Source: Paractinoplanes durhamensis (GTDB taxonomy: Bacteria; Actinomycetota; Actinomycetes; Mycobacteriales; Micromonosporaceae). From it: a stretch of 64,000 bases of DNA. Below the pieces are notes generated by a model that was not told the DNA's origin, ran no database searches, and saw only the letters and a program-made list of their open reading frames with translations. How positions within the stretch are numbered: the first letter of the stretch is position 1; each line of letters opens with the position of its first letter. The DNA lies in contig NZ_BOML01000018.1 of assembly GCF_016862175.1 (NCBI RefSeq), positions 18,220-82,219 on the forward strand, written 5' to 3'. Positions 56,233 to 64,000 of this stretch are shown here, piece by piece. The position numbers were made by a program, and so were the translations under genes.

Positions 56233-57198
56233 ATGGCGCTGAGCCTTCGCCGTCAAGGGCAGCCCACTAAGTTCGAGCAGGCCGCCGACGGCTCCATGAC
56301 GCTGATCGACCACATCCGGGAGCTACGCAACCGGCTCTTCGTGGCGTCGCTCGGTCTGGTCGTCGGCCTGATCGTCGGCTTCATCCTGTCGAACTGGGTG
56401 TTCGACCTGCTCAAAGAGCCGTATTGCGCGCTGCCCTCGTCGTGGGCGGTGCGACCCGACGGCACGCAGTACTGCGACTTCGTCGTCCTCGGCGTCGGCG
56501 ACGGCCTGATGCTGCGCCTCAAGATCGCGCTGTGGGTCGGCATCATCGTCGGCGCGCCGGTCTGGCTCTACCAGCTGTGGGCGTTCATCGCCCCCGGTCT
56601 GCACCGGCACGAGCGCAAATGGGCGTACATCTTCGTCGCCATCGCCGCGCCGCTGTTCATGGTCGGTGCCGTCCTCGCCTACCTGGTGGTCGGTCACAGC
56701 CTCGCCTTCATCATGCAGGCCGGCGTCCTCGGCGAGTCGACGAAACTCGAGGTGTCGAGCTATATCGGCTTCGTCACCAGCATGCTGCTGTTGTTCGGCG
56801 CCGCCTTCGAGTTCCCGCTGATTCTGCTGATGCTCAACTTCACCGGAGTGGTCTCGGCCCGCCGGCTGCTGAGCTGGTGGCGGATCGTGATCTTCCTGTC
56901 GTTCGCGTTCGCCGCGATCGCCACGCCCGACCCCGGCCCGTTCGGCATGACGCTCCTCGCCGCCTGCATGTGTCTCCTCTACTTCATCGCGGTCGGCGTC
57001 GCGTTCCTCTACGACAAGCGCAAGGGTCGCGGCAAGGAGATCTACGCCGATCTCGACGACGACACGATCTCGCCGCTGACCGACGACCGAGTGCCGGTCG
57101 GCGCCGCCGATCCGGTCGAGGCACCCAGCCCGCTGGACGCTCCGGAGCCGGTCAACAAGCCGAAGCCGCTCGAGGGCCGCTTCGACGACATGACGTAG
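56233..57198 (+). CDS. tatC: Twin-arginine translocase subunit TatC
   Basis: A 321-residue receptor for Tat signal peptides with six membrane helices. SMTLIDHIRELRNRLFVASL holds the conserved H-x-x-E-L-R-x-R-L motif, and LYQLWAFIAPGLHRHERKWA the loop P-G-L-x-x-x-E motif. A cytosolic C-terminal tail of about 60 acidic/Pro-rich residues follows. The pair tatA-tatC next to pafBC and helY matches Rv2094c-Rv2093c. Confidence 0.95.
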   Translation: MALSLRRQGQPTKFEQAADGSMTLIDHIRELRNRLFVASLGLVVGLIVGFILSNWVFDLLKEPYCALPSSWAVRPDGTQYCDFVVLGVGDGLMLRLKIALWVGIIVGAPVWLYQLWAFIAPGLHRHERKWAYIFVAIAAPLFMVGAVLAYLVVGHSLAFIMQAGVLGESTKLEVSSYIGFVTSMLLLFGAAFEFPLILLMLNFTGVVSARRLLSWWRIVIFLSFAFAAIATPDPGPFGMTLLAACMCLLYFIAVGVAFLYDKRKGRGKEIYADLDDDTISPLTDDRVPVGAADPVEAPSPLDAPEPVNKPKPLEGRFDDMT

Positions 57199-57204
57199 TA
57201 ACGT
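57199..57204 (+). promoter_or_regulatory. -10 box, lipid kinase gene
   Basis: TAACGT begins directly after the tatC stop and ends eight bases before the ATG at 57213. Confidence 0.45.
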
Positions 57205-57212
57205 CACCCGCC

Positions 57213-58112
57213 ATGACGAGCGGTGACATCGCGGTGCTGGCCAACCCCCGTGCGGGGCGCGGCCGGCACCGCGATCTGCTTCCCGGGGTGGTGCAGCGCC
57301 TGGGCGCGGCCGGGCTTCCGGTGCGGCTGCTGGAGGCGCACAGCTCGGAGGACGCCGAGAAGGCCTGCCATCGGGCGGTCGCCGACGGGGCGGCGGCGCT
57401 GGTCGCGGTCGGCGGCGACGGGACCGTTCATCAGGCGTTGCAGTCGGCGGCCACCCGGCCGGTCGGCTTCGGGGTGGTGCCGGCCGGGACCGGGAACGAC
57501 TTCGCGGCGGGCACCGGCGTGCCGGCCGATCCCCTCGCAGCTGCGTCGGCGATCGCCGACGCCCTGCTCGCCGGGCGGCACCGGCCGATCGATCTGGCCC
57601 GGGCGGTCGGGACCGACGGCGAGCCCCGGTGGTTCGGGGCGGTCCTCGCGGCCGGCTTCGACGCGATCGTCAACGAGCGGGCCAACCGGATGCGCTGGCC
57701 GCGCGGGCCGCGGCGCTACGACCTGGCGATCGTGCTGGAGATGGTGACGGTGCGGCCGCGGGTCTACGCCCTGGAACTCGACGGGGCGGATCACGGCTTC
57801 GAGGGCACCCTGGTCGCGATCGGCAACTGCCCCAGCTACGGCGGCGGCCTGCGCATCGTGCCCGACGCCGATCCGGCCGACGGGCTGCTCGACGTGTTGA
57901 TCGCGGCGCCGCTGAGCCGCTGGGCGATGACCCGCCTGAAACCCCGCCTGCGGCGAGGCACACACGTGACCGACCCGCTGGTCCGGACATTTCGGGCAAA
58001 GCAGGTGCGACTCCATGCGGACGACATCATTGCGTACGCCGATGGCGAGCGCATCGGCCCGCTCCCGATGGAGATCACCTGCGTGCCGGGTGCCCTGCGA
58101 CTGCTCGTCTGA
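57213..58112 (+). CDS. YegS/DgkB-type lipid kinase
   Basis: A 299-residue diacylglycerol-kinase-catalytic-domain protein: IAVLANPRAGRGRH (phosphate loop), VAVGGDGTVHQAL with GGDGT at residues 67-71, and VVPAGTGNDFA. It would phosphorylate diacylglycerol or a related lipid for phospholipid recycling. The C-terminal half is the usual beta-sandwich. ATG 57213 has a -10-like box upstream and no ribosome site. Confidence 0.9.
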   Translation: MTSGDIAVLANPRAGRGRHRDLLPGVVQRLGAAGLPVRLLEAHSSEDAEKACHRAVADGAAALVAVGGDGTVHQALQSAATRPVGFGVVPAGTGNDFAAGTGVPADPLAAASAIADALLAGRHRPIDLARAVGTDGEPRWFGAVLAAGFDAIVNERANRMRWPRGPRRYDLAIVLEMVTVRPRVYALELDGADHGFEGTLVAIGNCPSYGGGLRIVPDADPADGLLDVLIAAPLSRWAMTRLKPRLRRGTHVTDPLVRTFRAKQVRLHADDIIAYADGERIGPLPMEITCVPGALRLLV

Positions 58113-58187
58113 CCGTTTTGCGGGTGCGGTCAGGTTGCGTGGACGGCCTCGCGGTCAGTTCCTTCCGGTGCGGCCGAACGTGATGGC

Positions 58188-58415
58188 ATGTCGCTGACTT
58201 CGCTTCGCTCGTTCACCAACGCCGCCTCGCTCGCCACCACGGCGTTCGACACCGCCCGGTCGACGCTGAAGTCGATGGCCGACACCGCGGCGTCCACGGC
58301 GCAGAGCGGCGGTCCCGCCGCGGCTTCGGCCGTCGCGGAGCCGGTCAAGGCCGAGGCCGAGCCCAAGAAGCTGAAGGGCGTCCGGAAGGGCACCGTCCTC
58401 GACTCCTACGCCTGA
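58188..58415 (+). CDS. Small Ala/Ser-rich protein
   Basis: A 75-residue protein: a Ser/Ala/Thr-rich helical N-terminal part (LTSLRSFTNAASLATTAFDT) and a Glu/Lys-rich C-terminal part ending KLKGVRKGTVLDSYA. No family recognised. It starts 76 bases after the lipid kinase gene. Codon use is actinobacterial, so it is probably real. Confidence 0.55.
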   Translation: MSLTSLRSFTNAASLATTAFDTARSTLKSMADTAASTAQSGGPAAASAVAEPVKAEAEPKKLKGVRKGTVLDSYA

Positions 58416-58421
58416 TCTTTC

Positions 58422-59165
58422 TCAGGCTTGGCAGCCGGCCAGGGCCAGGCTCGCCGACAGGCCGTTGGGGCGGCCGGGCTCGGCGGCCGGTAGCACCAGG
58501 GCCGCGCATCCCGCCTGCACCGCGCCCGCGTCGGCCGGGGTGTCGCCGACCATCAGGGTGCGCTCCGGGTCGACGCCCAGCATGCCGCACGCCCTCAGGA
58601 AGATTGCCGGGTCGGGCTTGAGCCGGCCCACCTCGTAGCTCAGCGCCCACGCGTCGACCAGCGGTTCCATCCCCCAGCTCGCGAAGTGCGGGCGGATGTC
58701 GAAGCCGACGTTGCTGACCACGCCCACCTTGATGCCGGCGTCGTGCAGGGTGCGCAGCGTGGGCTCGGTGTCCGCGTAGGGGAGCCAGCCGTCGGCGTCC
58801 AGCAGCCGGTCGTACAGCGCGTCCGGGAGACCCTCGACGTCCGTGGTCACGGTCGCGGCCAGGCCCGTGTAAGCGGCGCGGTGGCTGTGGGCGTACAGAT
58901 CGCGGTCGGCCCAATGCTCGGCGAGCTGGGGTGGGACGCGATGCGGAACCGGCCCGCCGGCTCGCCCCGCCGTCACCAGGCGGTCGGCGAGGATCGTGGC
59001 CTTGGCCCGATCAAGCACGCGGCCGCAGGCCGCAGCCGCCTGGAGCACCCACCGAACCGAATCCTCCACCTGTGCGAGTGTGCCGTGGAAGTCGAACAAC
59101 ACGGCATCCACCTGGCGGGACGGCCGATGGGGAGGGTGATCGGTCGATTCCACGGCTTCCGGCAC
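58422..59165 (-). CDS. HAD-like hydrolase, His in motif I
   Basis: A 247-residue HAD protein. Motif I is VLFDFHGTLAQVED: the nucleophile Asp is present but the second Asp (usual acid/base of phosphatases) is His. Motif II is VGVVSNVG, motif III RLKPDPAIF and motif IV MVGDTPADAG, all normal. The His is typical of some dehalogenase or phosphonatase-like branches, so phosphatase activity is uncertain. It is convergent with the small protein gene and divergent from helY. Confidence 0.85.
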   Translation of the reverse strand: MPEAVESTDHPPHRPSRQVDAVLFDFHGTLAQVEDSVRWVLQAAAACGRVLDRAKATILADRLVTAGRAGGPVPHRVPPQLAEHWADRDLYAHSHRAAYTGLAATVTTDVEGLPDALYDRLLDADGWLPYADTEPTLRTLHDAGIKVGVVSNVGFDIRPHFASWGMEPLVDAWALSYEVGRLKPDPAIFLRACGMLGVDPERTLMVGDTPADAGAVQAGCAALVLPAAEPGRPNGLSASLALAGCQA

Positions 59166-59239
59166 GGGTGAACCATACCGAGACGGTCCGGACCTGTGAG
59201 ACCCAGCCGCCGGTGCTGCGAGTTGTCATACCCGCGCCG

Positions 59240-59245
59240 TAGCCT
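59240..59245 (+). promoter_or_regulatory. -10 box, leaderless helY
   Basis: TAGCCT ends seven bases before the ATG at 59253. Confidence 0.55.
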
Positions 59246-59252
59246 TGTGGTC

Positions 59253-62009
59253 ATGACGAGTCCCGCCGAAAAATTTGCGGAATCCAAGCGGCGGGCGGCC
59301 CGGCAGGCCGAGTTTCCGGCGCTGGAAGACTTCATGCTGGATGTCGGCTTCGACCTCGACGATTTCCAGCGCGCGGCGTGCGAGTCGCTGGAGCGGGGCA
59401 GCGGCGTGCTGGTGTGCGCGCCGACCGGCGCCGGTAAGACGGTGGTCGGCGAGTTCGCGGTGCACCTGACGCTGCGGGCCGGCGATCGCAAATGCTTCTA
59501 CACCACGCCGATCAAGGCGCTGTCCAACCAGAAATACCACGACCTGGTCGAGCGCTACGGCCCCGACAAGGTCGGCCTGCTGACCGGCGACAACGTGATC
59601 AACGGCGACGCGCCGGTGGTGGTGATGACCACCGAGGTGCTGCGCAACATGCTCTATTCGGGCTCGTCCTCGCTCAAGGGGCTGGCCTATGTGGTGATGG
59701 ATGAGGTCCACTACCTGGCCGACCGGTTCCGCGGCGCGGTCTGGGAAGAGGTGATCATCCACCTCCCGGCCTCGGTCAACCTGGTCTCGCTGTCCGCCAC
59801 GGTCAGCAACTACGAGGAGTTCGCCGACTGGCTGGTCACCGTGCGCGGCGAGACCGAGGTGGTGGTCAGCGAGCACCGGCCGGTCCCGCTGTGGCAGCAC
59901 ATGCTGGTCGGGCGGCGGATGTTCGACCTGTTCCACGACGCCGACGCGGCCAAGAAGCACGACGTGCACCCCGAGCTGCTGCGCTACACCCGCGAGATGG
60001 AGCGCCGGCTGGAGATGACCAGCCGGTCCTACGGTCCGGGCCAGCGCGGCGGCCGGTCGAAGCGCTGGCAGCCGCCGCCGCGGGCCGAGGTGGTCGACCG
60101 GCTCGAGCGGGCCGGGCTGCTGCCGGCCATCCTGTTCATCTTCAGCCGGGCCGGGTGCGACGCGGCCGTGCAGCAGTGCCTGACGGCCGGGCTGCGGCTC
60201 ACCGACCCCGAGGAGCGGGCCGAGATCCGGCGTATCGCCGAGGAGAAGGTCGCCTCCATCCCGCGCGAGGACCTGTCGGTGCTGGGCTACTGGGAGTGGC
60301 TCGACGGCCTCGAGCGGGGGCTCGCCGCCCACCACGCCGGCATGCTGCCCGCCTTCAAGGAGGCGGTCGAGGAGTGCTTCGTGCGGGGCCTGGTCAAGGC
60401 GGTCTTCGCCACCGAGACGCTCGCCCTGGGCATCAACATGCCGGCCCGCTGCGTGGTCCTCGAACGACTGGTGAAATTCAACGGCGAGGCGCACGTCGAC
60501 CTGACCCCAGGGGAATACACGCAGCTCACCGGCCGGGCCGGCCGGCGCGGCATCGACGTCGAGGGCCACGCGGTCGTGCTGTGGAGCCCCGACGTCGACC
60601 CGCGGCACGTGGCCGGGCTCGCCTCCACCCGCACCTACCCGCTGCGCTCGTCGTTCCGCCCGTCCTACAACATGGCCGTCAACCTGGTCGGCTCGGTCGG
60701 CGCCGACAAATCCCGCGACCTGCTCGAGTCGTCGTTCGCCCAGTTCCAGGCCGACCGGTCGGTGGTCGGGCTGGCCCGGCAGGTCCAGCGCAACGTCGAA
60801 ACCATGGGGACGTACGGCGAGGACGCGGCCTGCCACCACGGCGACTTCGACGAGTATTTCGGGATCCGGGTCGCGATCTCCGACCGGGAGAAGTCGATGG
60901 CCCGGCAGGGCGCCAACCAGCGCCGGGCCGACGCGGTGTCCTCGCTGGAGCGGCTCAAGGTCGGCGACGTGATCCGGGTGCCGCAGGGCCGCCGGGCCGG
61001 GCTCGCGGTCGTCCTCGAGGCGCCGACCGGCGGGTTCGGCGAGCCCCGGCCGCTGGTGCTCACCCAGGACAGGTGGGCCGGGCGGATCAGCCCCGCCGAC
61101 TTCCCCGGCCAGGTCGAGGTGCTGGAGCGCATCCGCGTACCCAAGCATTTCAATCACCGCTCGCCTGCCGCCCGCCGTGACCTCGCCGCCCAGGTCTCCG
61201 CCACCGGCCTCGACCGGCACGGCAGCGGCCGTCGCCGGCGCGGGAACGGAGGCGACGGCGAGGACGCCGAGATCGCCCTGCTCAAGGTGCGGATGCGGCA
61301 GCACCCCTGCCACGCCTGCCCCGAGCGCGAGGAACACGCCCGCTGGGCCGAGCGCCGGCACCGGCTGCAGCGCGACACCGATGCGCTGCGCGACAAGGTG
61401 GCCGGGCGCACCGGGTCGCTGTCCCGCACGTTCGACCTGGTCTGCGCGGTGCTGACCGGCCGCGGCTACCTGTCCGACGACGGTGAGGTGACCGAGGCCG
61501 GCCGGATGCTCGGGCGGATCTGGTCCGAGGCCGACCTGCTCGTCGCCGAGTGCCTGCGGCAGGGCGTCTGGGAGGGTCTCGCCCCCGACGAGCTCGCGGC
61601 GGCGGCCTCCATGGTGCTCTACGAGTCACGGCGCGAGGGCGACGACCGCGCCTCGGTGCCGAAGGGCCCGATCACCGAGGCGGTCGACGCCTGCACCAAG
61701 CTGTGGGGCGAGATCGCCGCCGACGAGGCCGCGCACGGGCTGACCCTGACCCGCGAGCCCGACCCCGGGTTCGTCTGGCCGATGTTCCGCTGGGCCCGGG
61801 GTGAACCGCTCGCCAAGGTGCTGGCCAGCGGCCACAACTACGACGCCGACATGCCGGCCGGTGACTTCGTCCGGTGGGCGCGGCAGGTGCTCGACCTGCT
61901 CGGCCAGATCCGGGAGGCGCCGGCGTCGTCGGCCGGGGTCCGCGATGCCGCCCGCAAGGCCATCACCGCGATCAACCGGGGGGTGCTGGCCTACCAGGGT
62001 GCACTTTAG
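59253..62009 (+). CDS. helY: DEAD/DEAH-box RNA helicase, HelY/Ski2-like
   Basis: A 918-residue Ski2/Mtr4-like helicase (Rv2092c type). Motif I is APTGAGKT (about 56-63), motif II DEVH (about 150), motif III LSATVSNYEEFA, and later motifs include ETLALGINMPARCVVLERLV and TQLTGRAGRRGIDVEGH. A C-terminal DSHCT-like helical domain (about 740-918) completes it. It probably remodels RNA in decay or processing. A short Gly/Arg/Asp-rich linker (about 655-670) and a CHACPEREEH segment lie in the arch region. It ends the conserved block. Confidence 0.93.
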   Translation: MTSPAEKFAESKRRAARQAEFPALEDFMLDVGFDLDDFQRAACESLERGSGVLVCAPTGAGKTVVGEFAVHLTLRAGDRKCFYTTPIKALSNQKYHDLVERYGPDKVGLLTGDNVINGDAPVVVMTTEVLRNMLYSGSSSLKGLAYVVMDEVHYLADRFRGAVWEEVIIHLPASVNLVSLSATVSNYEEFADWLVTVRGETEVVVSEHRPVPLWQHMLVGRRMFDLFHDADAAKKHDVHPELLRYTREMERRLEMTSRSYGPGQRGGRSKRWQPPPRAEVVDRLERAGLLPAILFIFSRAGCDAAVQQCLTAGLRLTDPEERAEIRRIAEEKVASIPREDLSVLGYWEWLDGLERGLAAHHAGMLPAFKEAVEECFVRGLVKAVFATETLALGINMPARCVVLERLVKFNGEAHVDLTPGEYTQLTGRAGRRGIDVEGHAVVLWSPDVDPRHVAGLASTRTYPLRSSFRPSYNMAVNLVGSVGADKSRDLLESSFAQFQADRSVVGLARQVQRNVETMGTYGEDAACHHGDFDEYFGIRVAISDREKSMARQGANQRRADAVSSLERLKVGDVIRVPQGRRAGLAVVLEAPTGGFGEPRPLVLTQDRWAGRISPADFPGQVEVLERIRVPKHFNHRSPAARRDLAAQVSATGLDRHGSGRRRRGNGGDGEDAEIALLKVRMRQHPCHACPEREEHARWAERRHRLQRDTDALRDKVAGRTGSLSRTFDLVCAVLTGRGYLSDDGEVTEAGRMLGRIWSEADLLVAECLRQGVWEGLAPDELAAAASMVLYESRREGDDRASVPKGPITEAVDACTKLWGEIAADEAAHGLTLTREPDPGFVWPMFRWARGEPLAKVLASGHNYDADMPAGDFVRWARQVLDLLGQIREAPASSAGVRDAARKAITAINRGVLAYQGAL

Positions 62010-62012
62010 GAT
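62007..62012 (+). promoter_or_regulatory. -10 box made from a stop codon
   Basis: TAGGAT begins with the TAG stop of helY and ends seven bases before the ATG at 62020. Confidence 0.55.
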
Positions 62013-62019
62013 CTCCACT

Positions 62020-62787
62020 ATGGACAGCCGGATCGACACGACGCAGGCGCATCCCGCCCGGCGGTACAACTACTGGCTGGGCGGGGCGCACCACTTCGCC
62101 GCCGACCGGGCGTCCGGCGACGCGATCGAGGCGGCGATGCCGACGATCCGGCTGATGGCCACCGAGAACCGGCGGTTCCTCGGCCGGGCGGCGCGGTTCG
62201 TCGCCGAGCAGGGGGTGCGGCAGTTCCTCGACATCGGCACCGGCATCCCGGCGCCCGGCGGCACCGGGGAGGCGGTCCGGGCCGTCGCGCCCTCCGCCCG
62301 GATCGTTTATGTCGACAACGACCCGCTGGTCACCGACACCTTCGCCGGGCTGCCGGACGCCTACGTCGAGGCCGATCTGCGGTCGCCGCGGGACATCCTC
62401 GACCACCCGGCGCTGGGCGCTCTGGACCTCGGCCGGCCGGTCGGGCTGATGCTGGCGGCGGTGCTGCACTTCGTGCGCGACGACGAGGACCCGGCCGGGA
62501 TCGTGCAGGCCCTGCTCTCCGCGCTGGCGCCCGGCAGTTACGTCGTCGCCAGCCATGCGACCTGGGAGTACGTGCCGGCGGCGGCGGTCGCGCAGCTGCA
62601 GGCCAACAATCCGGGCGGGCGGTTCGCGCCGCGCGACGGGGCGGCCTTCGCGGCCTGGTTCGACGGGCTCTCCCTCGTGCCGCCCGGGCTCGTGTCGGTG
62701 GCGCATTGGCACGCCGGCGACGAAACGCAGCCGCGGCCGTCGGCGCAGGACGTGGGCTGCAACGGTCTGGTCGCGCTGGTGCGGTGA
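62020..62787 (+). CDS. SAM-dependent methyltransferase (DUF574 type)
   Basis: A 255-residue actinomycete methyltransferase. The opening HPARRYNYWLGGAHHFAADR and QFLDIGTGIPAPGGTGEAVR are the signature of the DUF574/Methyltransf_19 group; RIVYVDNDPLVTD binds the adenosine part. Target unknown. The start and promoter overlap the helY stop. Confidence 0.9.
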   Translation: MDSRIDTTQAHPARRYNYWLGGAHHFAADRASGDAIEAAMPTIRLMATENRRFLGRAARFVAEQGVRQFLDIGTGIPAPGGTGEAVRAVAPSARIVYVDNDPLVTDTFAGLPDAYVEADLRSPRDILDHPALGALDLGRPVGLMLAAVLHFVRDDEDPAGIVQALLSALAPGSYVVASHATWEYVPAAAVAQLQANNPGGRFAPRDGAAFAAWFDGLSLVPPGLVSVAHWHAGDETQPRPSAQDVGCNGLVALVR

Positions 62788-63129
62788 CCTTCCGCTGGGT
62801 TCTTTCGGCCTGGCACGGGACCGGCGCTGGGCGTTGCTGCGCCGGCCGCGTTGGTAGGCGGGACCGGCGCTGGGCGTTGCTGCGTCGGCCGCGTTGGTAG
62901 ACGGGAACGGTACCGGGCGTTGCTGCGTCGGCCGCGTTGGTAGACGGGAACGGTACCGGGCGTTGCTGCGCCGGCCGCCTTGGTAGACGGGGCCGGCACT
63001 GGGCGTTGCGGCCCTGGCGACGTTGGTGGACGGGGCCGGTGCCGGACGCTGCTGCCCTGGCCACGTTGGTAGCAGGCGGTTCGCCGGGCATACTCGTTAC
63101 CCGTTGGTAAGCCCGGCGGAGGGAACAGC
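62788..63129. other. Intergenic stretch with tandem repeat
   Basis: About 340 bases between the methyltransferase and Pr6Pr genes are largely filled by the 43-bp tandem repeat; nothing else is convincing. Confidence 0.7.
62831..63075. repeat. 43-bp tandem repeat, six units
   Basis: Units start at 62831, 62874, 62917, 62960, 63003 and 63046; the second and third are identical and the last two are diverged. Each unit holds a GCGTTGCTGC stretch, GCGTTGGTAG and CGGTACCG. The period is not a multiple of three, so it is unlikely to be coding. Confidence 0.92.
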
Positions 63130-63906
63130 ATGCGGGTCTATGCGACGCCACAGTTCTGGTGGCGTGCGGTCATCGTGGCCTGCGGGGTGGCCGGTCTGCT
63201 CATGGGCGAGCACCGGATCATCTACTACACCACTCAGAGCAATGTCATCACGCTCGGGTTCTTCGCCGGCGCGCTCTACTGGATGGTCAAGCGGCAGACC
63301 ACCGTGACGCCGGCGCCCCGGCTGCGTGGCGCGGTCACCCTGTGGATCCTGATCACCTGCCTGATCTCGCACTTCATGCTCAACCACGGGAAGAGCCCGC
63401 TGCCCGGGCTCACGGCGGCGGACCCGGCGGTGGCGCTCACCAACCGATCGCTGTTCCTGATCCACTACGTGGTGCCGGTGATGGTCCTGCTCGACTGGGT
63501 GGCGTTCGGGCCGCATCGGGTCGTGCGGTGGCGGTCGATTCCGCTGTGGATCCTCTATCCGCTCGGATACGGCCTGGCGATCGAGATCCGCGCGATCGTG
63601 CTGCCGGGCGCCCCGATCCGCTACCCATACTTCTTCCTCGACCCCGGCACCCGCGGCTACGACTGGGTGGCCGGCCAGTTCGTCGAACTCGCCGTGATCT
63701 TTGTGGTGCTGGGGGCGGCAGTGGTCGGCCTGGACCGGCTGGCTTCCCTTGGCCGCGCCCGGCCCGGACCGGGCGGCGGCGAGGTTACGCCTGGCGGTGA
63801 GGTTTCGTCGTCCGCCCCCGCCGGACCGGCGGAAGCGGCGCCGGATTCGCAGCCCGGCGATCAGGAGACGGTCGCGAAGGCCGCCGCTGAGCAGAGGTCG
63901 GCCTGA
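63130..63906 (+). CDS. Pr6Pr-family membrane protein
   Basis: A 258-residue protein with about six membrane helices and a Pro/Ala-rich cytosolic tail (last ~50 residues). YYTTQSNVITLGFFAGALYW and LFLIHYVVPVMVLLDWVAFG and RYPYFFLD are motifs of the Pr6Pr (FAR-17a/AIG1-like) family of unknown function. ATG 63130 follows GGAGGGAACAGC. Confidence 0.85.
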   Translation: MRVYATPQFWWRAVIVACGVAGLLMGEHRIIYYTTQSNVITLGFFAGALYWMVKRQTTVTPAPRLRGAVTLWILITCLISHFMLNHGKSPLPGLTAADPAVALTNRSLFLIHYVVPVMVLLDWVAFGPHRVVRWRSIPLWILYPLGYGLAIEIRAIVLPGAPIRYPYFFLDPGTRGYDWVAGQFVELAVIFVVLGAAVVGLDRLASLGRARPGPGGGEVTPGGEVSSSAPAGPAEAAPDSQPGDQETVAKAAAEQRSA

Positions 63907-64000
63907 ACATCGCGGTGTCGGCTTCGTGGCGCGGTCGGTCGGAGTTGGCCGCGAATGCGCCCGGCGGGCAAGAGCCGGTCTCGGAAGGCATCCGCCCCGC
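63907..64000. other. Gene-free edge
   Basis: The last 94 bases show no convincing gene. Confidence 0.3.

Noticed and set aside
59226..61361. 711-residue minus-strand frame
   Set aside because: Antisense to helY; His/Val/Arg/Gly-rich shadow.
62330..63151. Minus-strand frame across the 43-bp repeats
   Set aside because: The period is not a multiple of three, so the peptide changes frame in every unit.

Overview
The window is high-GC DNA (G/C at most third codon positions) with actinobacteria-only pathways: mycothiol synthesis (mshC), Pup-proteasome (mpa/ARC, dop, pup, prcB, prcA, pafA, pafB, pafC), F420-type LLM oxidoreductase and an S-adenosyl methyltransferase of the actinomycete DUF574 type. 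Gene content and protein style (DUF3090, SCO1664-like, DUF3866, PAC2) suggest a filamentous actinomycete, most likely a member of the Micromonosporaceae (Actinoplanes-like); this genus-level guess is inference. No rRNA, tRNA or CRISPR array was seen.

Layout. 0-12.9 kb: MFS exporter, NYN-domain protein, a ClpC-type unfoldase, LysR regulator, hemerythrin protein, M20 peptidase, small conserved proteins, aldo/keto reductase, LLM oxidoreductase, then the coupled trio phosphatase-DUF3090-SCO1664. 13-16.4 kb: an apparent insertion (P-loop kinase-like protein, DHA2 drug exporter, a truncated XRE regulator, a second aldo/keto reductase) separating that trio from mshC. 17.7-19.0 kb: repeat-rich, gene-poor DNA with a small secreted protein and gene relics. 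19-28 kb: GntR, PAC2, hpt, CDP-alcohol phosphatidyltransferase, GNAT, AraC, SDR, DUF2071, a kinase-like protein, HAD. 28-33 kb: MacB-like ABC transporter facing a ribbon-helix-helix regulator with a twin-palindrome operator and a DUF4097 protein. 33.5-38.7 kb: an atypical LuxR response regulator, RecB-like nuclease, site-2 protease, trmI, ferredoxin. 38.9-48.5 kb: the Pup-proteasome core in the usual order, with an acyltransferase inserted between mpa and dop, a decayed endonuclease VII-like gene between pup and prcB, and an RmlB-like protein between prcA and pafA. 48.5-53.5 kb: a caspase-GHKL-TIR fusion facing a divergent EACC1-like gene (a probable conflict/programmed-death system), DUF3866 and a CDF transporter. 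53.5-63.9 kb: pafB-pafC, tatA-tatC, lipid kinase, HAD, helY-type helicase, methyltransferase, a 43-bp tandem repeat and a Pr6Pr membrane protein.

How it fits together. PafA attaches Pup to substrates, Dop removes it, Mpa unfolds tagged proteins into the PrcAB chamber, and PafBC controls DNA-damage genes; the ClpC-type unfoldase and PAC2 protein add to the proteostasis theme. The order trmI-mpa-dop-pup-prcB-prcA-pafA-pafB-pafC-tatA-tatC-helY matches the Mycobacterium tuberculosis Rv2118c-to-Rv2092c block, so the other genes stand out as insertions.

Most striking observations: the caspase/TIR/EACC1 pair with interleaved divergent promoters inside the proteasome block; at least 17 genes with a -10-like box 6-9 bases before the start codon (leaderless transcription), four of which reuse the upstream gene's stop codon as the first triplet of the -10; a 14-codon leaderless leader ORF coupled to dop; and several gene relics.
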